Assembly (NCBI GenBank): GCA_040005915.1
Contig: JBDTYA010000118.1
Coordinates: 1-12,114 of the forward strand
Direction of reading: 5' to 3'
Source of the DNA: JAENVT01 sp040005915
Lineage (GTDB): Bacteria > Actinomycetota > Acidimicrobiia > Acidimicrobiales > Ilumatobacteraceae
DNA: 12,114 nucleotides
Below the pieces are notes generated by a model. It searched no databases. It worked only from the letters and a program-made list of their open reading frames with translations, and was not told the origin of the DNA. The translations under genes and the position numbers were made by a program. Shown here in pieces: positions 5,331 to 11,018 of the stretch. The number at the start of each line of letters is the position of its first letter. The stretch's first letter is position 1.

Positions 5331-8296
5331 TCGTCACCCTCGTCGATATCGGCAACCGCGTTGCCCGGGAACAGCCGGGCGCGCTCGGCGAGCTCTTCTA
5401 CGCCGAGCGAATCGACACAACACATCAGGCATCGGCCGTTGGACGGGTGGGGGCGCGGGATGAAGTTGCCGGTGGCGATCTCGTCGAGCCATCGCTCGAC
5501 GAACGCCTCGAACTGGGCGATCAACTCGGGGTCGAGCTCGACCACCCGGGCGTTGGCCTTCGCGTCGCGCACGTGCAGGTATCGGGCGGTCGCGGGAGGC
5601 GGATCGACCACGGTCGCCACCGGCCTGTCGCCCAGTAGCACGGCCCGATCGTGATCCGCCGCCCTGGCGTAGAGCGGCAGCTGCAGCTTGCGGCCGTTCT
5701 CGAGAACGTTCCTCACCGACGCCGCCTTGCCGGTCTTGAAGTCGGTGACCCGAAGGCCACCGTCGGGCATCAGGTCGATGCGATCGATCTTCCCGCCGAA
5801 CTCGGCGCCGACCACCATCACGCCGCTGAACGAGTGTTCGCAGGCGACCGGTTGCGTGGCCTCGATCGCCTCGGCGCGCAGCGTCGCCTCGATGGACCGA
5901 AGGATGTGGGCCCGCTCGGCACCCCACGCGCTGGCGTGCCCGAGACGGTGCTGGAGACCGATCGAGGCGGCGAGGTCGTCGAGCACATCGATGCATCGCT
6001 GGTGCATGGTGGTGAGGTGGTCATCCTGCAGCCACGGCTGTCGCTGATCGGCGCCGAGCGACAGCCATTCGCGGGCAACCTGCTCGAACACGGCGTGCAC
6101 GAGGATGCCTCGCTCCGCCGGTTCGATCGACATGATCGTCGCCGCGTCGGTCTCGTCGCTGACCCCGAGCACGTATTGCCCGAAGTACGCCAACCCGCAC
6201 GCCGCCTGACGCTCGACCGCGCTGATCGACCACAGCTTGCCCGGCGGCGCCAGCAACGGGTGCGGGCCGACCAGCCCATCGAACTCGGTCGGCTGGGGAT
6301 CCAGCCGGGCGCGCAGTGCTGCAGCCCTGCGGGCCAGGCGGCGAGACGTGAGGTGCGAATCCGACATGGCAGCCAACCGCTCGGAAGTGGTCAACGCATC
6401 GCCGTCGAGCAGGCCGACTGCGTGTGACTGGTGATGATGGATCTCCATACCTGCCAACAACGGCGACGGATACACCTCGCCACCGCGGCGAAGATCGGTG
6501 CGCGCCAGCGTCGCCGTGACACTGGCATCGCTGTGAAGCAAGGCGTGCCAGGCGCGCACGGCACGGCCGGCCGAGGCGCGCGGACCGTCGATGACGGCTG
6601 CCGCGGCCTCGGGCAGGTCGCGCCCGAGGAGCAGATCATCGGTTGTGGCTGCCGGAAGGACGCCCTCGTTGAGGCCGACGACGAAGACGTGCGCGGCGTC
6701 GATGCAGACCGCGGCGCCGATGTCGGCGATCGACACCGCCCCGGCGGCGTCGCCCCGGCGGCGAACCGGTGTGTCGAGCAACGTGCCGATGACCTGGCGA
6801 ATCGTCGGGGGCGTGAATGGCATCGCAATCCCGTCGTGATCGAACTCGGCGAGGCCGGCGACGATGCGCTCGACATGATCGGCGGCGTTGCGCTGCCACG
6901 CCGGGCCCTCCGCCCAGGCCCGTTCTCGCCACGTCGCCACGCCGATGTGATCGTCGAGCATGGCATGGAGCCCCTTCACCGCCTCCGCCCATGTCGTGGC
7001 CCGCCGCACGCGCTTCGACTGCACCCGCAATCGGCTGACCAACGTCAGCAGGCGCCCGAGCGCCTCGGCATCGGCGATCTCGCGAGCGGTGGGTGAAGGG
7101 TCGGCGGTGTCTCGTGCCAAGTGCCTGCGGCGGTCGAGATGGGCGGCTGCGAGCGCATCGTCGGCCCGCTCCCAATCCGCCTCGGTGACGAGACCGAGCC
7201 TGCGGCACAACGACGTCCACTGCCCGACACGTCGCGGCGCACCGAAATCACCGAGGGTGTACAGCGGAGCGACCGACAGCAGGCGAAAGACGTTGGGTCG
7301 ATCCCATTCGCCCACGATCCCGTCGACGACGTGCCGCAACACCTGCCCGGCGATCGAGCCGCGCAACTTCTCGACGGCACCACCGGACCAGGCGATGCCG
7401 GCGCGCTGCAACTCGTCGCGGACCGGCCGGCGGTACGCCGGTGCTGCGCAGACGATGGCGATGTCGTCGGCCGGGACGCCGCGGTCGATCAGCCGGGCGC
7501 ATCGGCGCACGGCGTCGCGTACCTCCTCGTCGGGATCGGGGCACGAGATCACCTGCGGTGCGACCGCCGGCCGCGGCTGAGGCGGCTCGCCGCAACCGAA
7601 GGCGTGCAACTGATGCACCAACGCCGCATCCGTCGGCTGGGGGACGACAGCCACGATGCGGCACGATGGTTGCCCGGCGAGGCGTCGCAGGAACGGGACC
7701 TGGGCGGGGTGGAACGTGTCGGTCACGGCCACCACGACGTGCAGGCCGGCAAGCGCCGCGCCGTCGACGTCGTCGAGCGCGGCCAACGTGGCGCTCTCGT
7801 CTCGGACACCGAGAGCGGTGAGGCGTTGCCGGGCGCCGACGATCACCTCGATCAGTGCCGCCCGCACCGACTGGGGATCGCCGGCCAGCGAACGCAACGC
7901 CGACGGCACGACGTGCGCGGCGCGCAGCGCGACCGCCATGTCGACCAAGGCGTCGATGGTGGCCGGATGGTCGCGCACCCCGAGTAGGACCGCAGGACAG
8001 TCGTCGCTGCTGAGGACCGACGTGATCGCCGCCAGTTGAAGCTGGGTGGTGACGGCACGCATGGTGCTGACCGTCGAATCCACCAGCTCGACGGCCAGGT
8101 CGATGGGCGTGAGGAAGCGGATTCCGGCGACCCCACCCGAGACGCGCGGCAGCAGCCGGCGCAGTGTGCCCGCGGTCGAACCCGGTGGCACGATGATGAT
8201 GACCTCCCCCAGTCGATCGTCACCCTGCAGTTCGACGACGGCCGCAGCAACGCCTTCGGCAACGCCGTGGCCAGGCTGTACCCACTGGGCGGTCAT
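5327..8296 (-). CDS. addB: AddB-like PD-(D/E)XK nuclease with degenerate helicase domain
   Basis: This 989-residue protein is the partner of the following AddA-like helicase. The N-terminus has no Walker A: the region where GxxGxGKT should stand reads QPGHGVAEG (7-15), followed by strand and motif VIIIVPPGSTAGTLRRLL (32-49). Helicase-fold remnants follow at IAIVCAAPAYRRPVRDELQ (279-297) and HVFVVGLNEGVLPA (536-549). The motor is thus expected to be inactive and structural, as in AddB and RecC. The C-terminal nuclease is intact: His734 in RGILVHAVFEQ, Asp838 in GKIDRIDL, Asp852 and Lys854 in VTDFKTGK, and Gln872/Tyr876. Cys700 plus Cys956, Cys959 and Cys960 could hold an iron-sulfur cluster, but their spacing is unusual. 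ATG 8296 was chosen because it gives the family-like N-terminus. An in-frame GTG at 8323 would add nine residues and overlap the preceding stop as GTGA. The stop overlaps the addA-like start. Confidence 0.85.
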   Translation of the reverse strand: MTAQWVQPGHGVAEGVAAAVVELQGDDRLGEVIIIVPPGSTAGTLRRLLPRVSGGVAGIRFLTPIDLAVELVDSTVSTMRAVTTQLQLAAITSVLSSDDCPAVLLGVRDHPATIDALVDMAVALRAAHVVPSALRSLAGDPQSVRAALIEVIVGARQRLTALGVRDESATLAALDDVDGAALAGLHVVVAVTDTFHPAQVPFLRRLAGQPSCRIVAVVPQPTDAALVHQLHAFGCGEPPQPRPAVAPQVISCPDPDEEVRDAVRRCARLIDRGVPADDIAIVCAAPAYRRPVRDELQRAGIAWSGGAVEKLRGSIAGQVLRHVVDGIVGEWDRPNVFRLLSVAPLYTLGDFGAPRRVGQWTSLCRRLGLVTEADWERADDALAAAHLDRRRHLARDTADPSPTAREIADAEALGRLLTLVSRLRVQSKRVRRATTWAEAVKGLHAMLDDHIGVATWRERAWAEGPAWQRNAADHVERIVAGLAEFDHDGIAMPFTPPTIRQVIGTLLDTPVRRRGDAAGAVSIADIGAAVCIDAAHVFVVGLNEGVLPAATTDDLLLGRDLPEAAAAVIDGPRASAGRAVRAWHALLHSDASVTATLARTDLRRGGEVYPSPLLAGMEIHHHQSHAVGLLDGDALTTSERLAAMSDSHLTSRRLARRAAALRARLDPQPTEFDGLVGPHPLLAPPGKLWSISAVERQAACGLAYFGQYVLGVSDETDAATIMSIEPAERGILVHAVFEQVAREWLSLGADQRQPWLQDDHLTTMHQRCIDVLDDLAASIGLQHRLGHASAWGAERAHILRSIEATLRAEAIEATQPVACEHSFSGVMVVGAEFGGKIDRIDLMPDGGLRVTDFKTGKAASVRNVLENGRKLQLPLYARAADHDRAVLLGDRPVATVVDPPPATARYLHVRDAKANARVVELDPELIAQFEAFVERWLDEIATGNFIPRPHPSNGRCLMCCVDSLGVEELAERARLFPGNAVADIDEGDE
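5337..5341 (-). promoter_or_regulatory. Shine-Dalgarno of the addA-like gene
   Basis: On the minus strand GAGGG lies six bases before the GTG at 5330. It is the only clear Shine-Dalgarno found at a start in this window. It supports GTG 5330 as the start, and supports translation of this gene from the shared mRNA by coupling with the preceding addB-like gene. Confidence 0.5.
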
Positions 8297-8319
8297 TCCT
8301 GCATTGTCCCAGATGGGTG

Positions 8320-8973
8320 TCACACGGTTGACGAGGCATACACGGCAAGGGCCTCGACCACCGAACAGGTCGTCACCCCGATCTCGTCGACCACCGCCGC
8401 CAGCCACGGCGGACGAACGACCGCAGCGACCGAGACAGGCTCGTCGATGCCCGAGGACTCGACTGCCATCCGCACGAAGAGCGTGGAATAGTCGGGCGGA
8501 CGCGGATCCCGGGACAGTTCGAAGAGCGCGTACGGATCGGGCGGGTGGGTACTGCGTGCCAGGGACACGAAGATCTCCGAGATCGGTCCGACAGCGCCAC
8601 CGGCGAGTCCTGGGCCGTCGCACAGCACCGACCCGCGAACCTGCCGCGGCCTGGAACCGGCCAGCATCAGCGCGACATAGGCGCCCAGCCCGCGACCGAC
8701 GACGGTGGCGGTACCCAGTTCTGCCAAGGCGACATCTGCATCGGCCAGCAAGATCTCCGCGGTGTAGCCGCCGCTGACCGGCACCGTCGATCTTCCGTGA
8801 CCGGTGAAGTCGAGGGCCATCACCGGCCCGCGCCACGGCACCGCCCATCTCGGCGGCTCGACGGGCGACGACTCACCGAGACCGTGGAGCAGGAGGAGCG
8901 GGGTACCGTCGCCCTCGCGCAGGGTGTGCAGCGCCAGATCGATCTTGTTGTGCCGCAACATCGTGACGGTCAT
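8320..8973 (-). CDS. Alpha/beta-hydrolase-fold protein lacking the catalytic serine
   Basis: This 217-residue protein has the first half of an alpha/beta-hydrolase fold. The oxyanion segment LLLLHGLGE spans residues 26-34, the MALDFTGHGRS strand and turn spans 52-62, and the nucleophile elbow VVGRGLGAYVALMLAG spans 91-106. The elbow reads G-R-G-L-G instead of G-x-S-x-G, so Gly95 stands where the serine should be. An aspartate is kept in LCDGPG (Asp119), but the C-terminal part has no recognisable histidine loop, and the protein is short compared with the usual 250-300 residues. It is probably a non-hydrolytic member, for example a binding or regulatory partner, or an enzyme with different chemistry. 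Its reading frame is open and uninterrupted. The ATG at 8973 overlaps the stop of the preceding hydrolase as ATGA, implying translational coupling. It is followed after 23 bases by the addB-like gene. Confidence 0.75.
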   Translation of the reverse strand: MTVTMLRHNKIDLALHTLREGDGTPLLLLHGLGESSPVEPPRWAVPWRGPVMALDFTGHGRSTVPVSGGYTAEILLADADVALAELGTATVVGRGLGAYVALMLAGSRPRQVRGSVLCDGPGLAGGAVGPISEIFVSLARSTHPPDPYALFELSRDPRPPDYSTLFVRMAVESSGIDEPVSVAAVVRPPWLAAVVDEIGVTTCSVVEALAVYASSTV

Positions 8974-9878
8974 GCCGAACCCAGGAAGTCGAGGATCAAG
9001 CCGGCCACCAGGTCCGGCTGCTCGATGTGCACGAAGTGGCCGACGCCGTCCAACTGCTCGAGGCGGCCCTTCTCCGGCAGGAAGTTGGTGAGGTTGTGAT
9101 ACCGGGTGCCCCAGCTCATCTCCTCCAGCTCCGAGCCGAGCACGCCGAGAAACGGCATGCCGAGTCCCGGCAGATGGGCCACCATCCACTCCGGTCGCCA
9201 GGGGCCGAACCCGCCGAAACGGATCGAGGCGTCGATCTTCCATCGCCAGCCATCGGGATCCTCCCGAGCACCGACCGTCACCAGATGGCACAACCACTCG
9301 AACGGCAGCCGCGGATTCATCCGTCCACGCCGGCGGGCGAGCTCTTCGATGGTTCCCGGACGCCGGGCCAGATCGGCGCTGCGCCGGCGATGGTCGAGCC
9401 AGCCGGAGATCTCGCCGGCGGCCATCTGCGTGCGTTCGTGCTCGGCGACGTCGGGAACGCGCCGCTTCGAGGGCAGCCCGTCGAGGTTGACCAGATGGCT
9501 GAATCGATACGGCTGGGCATCGGCCAGTTGGGTCATCAACGACCCACCCTTGCTGTGTCCGATCACCGGCGCCGGTCGCTGCGTGATGGCATCCATCACC
9601 ACCGTGGCGTCGCGGATATCGGCGCCCCAGCCGTACAGAGTGGCGTGATCGCTGTCTCCATGGCCCCGCTGATCCCAGGCGACGACACGCCATCCGGCAG
9701 CCGCCAACTTGGGCGCGAACACTTCGTACGTGCGGCTGAAATCAAATCCACCGTGCACCAGAAATAGGGGTTGACCTGCTGCGTCACCCCATTCGTGAAC
9801 TGCCAGACCGAGGCCGCCGACATCGATCTTGTACTGCCGGGCCGGTGCGACGGCACCCGGGAAATCGCCCGACGACAT
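8970..9878 (-). CDS. Alpha/beta-fold hydrolase
   Basis: This 302-residue cytoplasmic protein has the alpha/beta-hydrolase fold typical of esterases, haloalkane dehalogenases and C-C hydrolases. Visible elements are the oxyanion HGG in FLVHGGFDFSRTY (39-51), VVAWDQRGHGDSD (65-77), the nucleophile elbow GHSKGG with Ser109, and the catalytic histidine His281 in GVGHFVHIEQPDLV. The acid could be Asp133 in VNLDG or a glutamate in GSELEEM (248-254). A cap region, rich in Arg and Trp, lies between about 140 and 240. No signal peptide is seen. The substrate is not predictable. ATG 9878 is preferred over upstream in-frame starts because the family-like sequence begins a few residues after it and a TANNNT hexamer lies 7 bases before it. 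It is the first gene of the operon that continues into the serine-less hydrolase, addB and addA. It is divergent from the LysM gene, with 58 bases between the two start codons. Confidence 0.85.
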   Translation of the reverse strand: MSSGDFPGAVAPARQYKIDVGGLGLAVHEWGDAAGQPLFLVHGGFDFSRTYEVFAPKLAAAGWRVVAWDQRGHGDSDHATLYGWGADIRDATVVMDAITQRPAPVIGHSKGGSLMTQLADAQPYRFSHLVNLDGLPSKRRVPDVAEHERTQMAAGEISGWLDHRRRSADLARRPGTIEELARRRGRMNPRLPFEWLCHLVTVGAREDPDGWRWKIDASIRFGGFGPWRPEWMVAHLPGLGMPFLGVLGSELEEMSWGTRYHNLTNFLPEKGRLEQLDGVGHFVHIEQPDLVAGLILDFLGSA

Positions 9879-9885
9879 GACCCCC

Positions 9886-9891
9886 AGCGTA
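9886..9891 (-). promoter_or_regulatory. Putative -10 element (TACGCT) of the hydrolase-addBA operon
   Basis: Read on the minus strand, TACGCT fits TANNNT and lies 7 bases before the ATG at 9878, consistent with a leaderless transcript. No Shine-Dalgarno and no clear -35 are seen. A weak 5-base inverted repeat, GACCC (9879-9883) and GGGTC (9893-9897), encloses the hexamer. It is the only likely promoter for the four-gene operon, apart from a possible weaker one before addB. Confidence 0.45.
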
Positions 9892-9922
9892 CGGGTCCGT
9901 GGAAGTCGGGCGCGAACACGCC

Positions 9923-9928
9923 TAACAT
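9923..9928 (+). promoter_or_regulatory. Putative -10 element (TAACAT) of the LysM gene
   Basis: TAACAT fits TANNNT and lies 8 bases before the GTG at 9937. There is no Shine-Dalgarno. This element supports GTG 9937 over upstream in-frame starts that would run through the divergent hydrolase gene. Together with the element at 9886-9891 it makes a compact divergent promoter region. Confidence 0.45.
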
Positions 9929-9930
9929 CA

Positions 9931-9945
9931 CCCGCCGTGAGCGGG
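9931..9945. repeat. Short inverted repeat around the LysM gene start codon
   Basis: CCCGC (9931-9935) and GCGGG (9941-9945) form a perfect 5-base inverted repeat with loop CGTGA, which contains the GTG start at 9937. The pairing can be extended by CAC/GTG outside a one-base bulge. It is weak alone and is listed because the same arrangement recurs at other starts in the window. Confidence 0.3.
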
Positions 9946-10296
9946 GTGCGGGTCTGGGGGCTGGTCGGAGCAGCGGCAATGTTGCCGGTCGGTGCTGCCG
10001 CCTGCGGCGACGACGGCGTCGCCTCGGCGACCCTGCCACCAATCGTGACCGTGTCGACGACGACGACGATCCTCATCACCACGACGACCGTGAACGCGTA
10101 CTACATCGTCAAGCGCGGCGACACGCTCGGCAAGATCGCCAAGGCGTTCCAGGTGCGGCTCGCCGACATCATGGCGATCAACGGCATCACCAACGCCGAC
10201 GACATCCAGGCCGGCCAGGAGCTACAGATCCCCACCGGCGCGGTGGTGTACAACACGCTGCCGACGCCGTCGGAATCGACCCCCGTAACCAGCTGA
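9937..10296 (+). CDS. Small LysM-domain lipoprotein
   Basis: This 119-residue exported protein has a short N-terminal signal sequence (VRVWGLVGAAAMLPVGAAAC) ending at Cys23. The box reads A-A-A-C, which lacks the usual leucine or valine at -3, so lipidation is likely but not certain. A threonine-rich linker (about 38-51, STTTTILITTTT) leads to one LysM domain at 55-98, with YYIVKRGDTLGKIAKAF and INGITNADDIQAGQELQIP. LysM domains bind N-acetylglucosamine-containing glycans such as peptidoglycan. The protein is probably anchored outside the membrane and attached to the wall. No catalytic domain is present, so a structural or anchoring role is inferred. GTG 9937 is the chosen start because it places the hydrophobic segment at the N-terminus and has a -10-like hexamer 8 bases upstream. 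It is followed after 17 bases by an oxygenase-like gene in the same direction. Confidence 0.8.
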   Translation: MSGVRVWGLVGAAAMLPVGAAACGDDGVASATLPPIVTVSTTTTILITTTTVNAYYIVKRGDTLGKIAKAFQVRLADIMAINGITNADDIQAGQELQIPTGAVVYNTLPTPSESTPVTS

Positions 10297-10301
10297 GCAC
10301 C

Positions 10302-10307
10302 TAGGAT
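10302..10307 (+). promoter_or_regulatory. Putative -10 element (TAGGAT) of the oxygenase-like gene
   Basis: TAGGAT fits TANNNT and lies 6 bases before the ATG at 10314. AGGA within it could also be read as a weak Shine-Dalgarno at about the right distance, so a leadered transcript continuing from the LysM gene is possible. It overlaps the left arm of the 9-base inverted repeat at 10305-10332. Confidence 0.4.
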
Positions 10308-10332
10308 CCGGCCATGAGCTTCTGGCCGGATC
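10305..10332. repeat. 9-base inverted repeat around the oxygenase-like gene start codon
   Basis: GATCCGGCC (10305-10313) and GGCCGGATC (10324-10332) are perfect reverse complements. They are separated by the 10-base loop ATGAGCTTCT, whose first three bases are the start codon. It is the longest perfect inverted repeat noticed at a gene start here. It could be an operator covering the transcription start. On a read-through mRNA from the LysM gene it could be a stable hairpin controlling access to the start. Confidence 0.5.
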
Positions 10333-11018
10333 AAGAGCACTGGAGCGTGAAGATCCCGCTGCGCACACCTCATCCTCGGCTGCCCGCGCTCGCCGAGACC
10401 GGTGTGGTCGTGCTGACCGACATCGACTTCGAGATCCCATCGCACGAATGGCTCGATCTGGAGTACATGGATTGGAAGAGCGGTGGCGACACCAACTTCG
10501 CACCGCTCGCGTCGGCCGATGGCGAACTCGACTGCCGCGGCTTCTGGGACAAGGGCAAGACCGACAAGGGTGCCCTGTGGACGTCGAACGCCAAGGTCTC
10601 GCCGACCTTGCAGTCCTACGTCGACGATGTCGGCGCCAACTTCGGCCGGGTGCGCGTCATCAAGCTCGAGCCACAAAGCCGCGAACAGGCGATCCCGTCG
10701 ATCCACCGCGACGACAACAACCGTTTCAATCCCGACGACGAAGGTTGGGTCGTGCGCTCGTGGGTCGAGCTCACCGACAACCCCGACAGCTACATGCTGC
10801 TGATGGACAACGGCTCCGACGGCCTGCCGGACCCGGCGACCGAGGTGCGCGTCCCCCTGCATCACGGGTCGCGCTTTCTCGTCGACACCCAACGGCTGTG
10901 GCATGTCGTCGTCCACAACGGCAACGCCCCGCGGTACGCGCTGATCACCAGTTTCGAATCCGGCCCTTCCCTCGACAGCTGGGTCAGCTCCAACCTGCCC
11001 GTACCAGCCACTCCTTAA
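10314..11018 (+). CDS. Putative aspartyl/asparaginyl beta-hydroxylase-like Fe(II)/2-oxoglutarate oxygenase
   Basis: This 234-residue cytoplasmic protein has a C-terminal half resembling the aspartyl/asparaginyl beta-hydroxylase type of double-stranded beta-helix oxygenase. The possible iron ligands are His131 and Asp133 in IPSIHRDDNNRFNPDDEGW and His197 in FLVDTQRLWHVVVHNG. Arg207 in APRYALITSFESG sits ten residues after the distal histidine, where such enzymes bind the 2-oxoglutarate carboxylate. The hydrophobic stretch VRSWVELTDNPDSYMLLMD and the HHGSRFLVDT turn also fit the fold. The N-terminal half (1-110) is rich in Trp and Asp and is not recognised. The substrate is unknown, and a non-catalytic cupin is possible. 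The start is the ATG at 10314, placed by the -10-like TAGGAT six bases upstream. The TAA stop overlaps the meaA stop on the other strand. Confidence 0.6.
   Translation: MSFWPDQEHWSVKIPLRTPHPRLPALAETGVVVLTDIDFEIPSHEWLDLEYMDWKSGGDTNFAPLASADGELDCRGFWDKGKTDKGALWTSNAKVSPTLQSYVDDVGANFGRVRVIKLEPQSREQAIPSIHRDDNNRFNPDDEGWVVRSWVELTDNPDSYMLLMDNGSDGLPDPATEVRVPLHHGSRFLVDTQRLWHVVVHNGNAPRYALITSFESGPSLDSWVSSNLPVPATP

Noticed and set aside
2088..5654. Two long plus-strand open frames (2088-3596 and 3600-5654) antisense to addA
   Set aside because: They lie opposite a gene with all helicase and nuclease motifs. Their translations are rich in Arg, Gly, Val and His with no recognisable domain, as expected of antisense frames in GC-rich DNA.
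5651..7987. Several plus-strand open frames of 200-290 codons antisense to addB
   Set aside because: Same reason: compositional shadows of the AddB frame, with no motifs and no promoter or Shine-Dalgarno.
8297..8848. N-terminal extension of the AddB frame through the serine-less hydrolase
   Set aside because: The extension is Arg/Gly-rich, overlaps a better-supported gene almost fully and does not resemble an AddB N-terminus.
8974..9693. Upstream extension of the serine-less hydrolase frame, which might supply missing catalytic residues
   Set aside because: It runs through the active hydrolase in another frame and is Arg-rich. The ATGA overlap at 8970-8973 is a natural start.
9879..10082. 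N-terminal extension of the 302-residue hydrolase to 10082
   Set aside because: It would overlap the LysM gene on the opposite strand; the extra residues are low-complexity Ala/Thr/Pro sequence unlike the family.
10101..10916. Minus-strand 271-codon frame opposite the LysM and oxygenase genes
   Set aside because: Antisense shadow with valine- and arginine-rich composition and no domain; both plus-strand genes are better supported.
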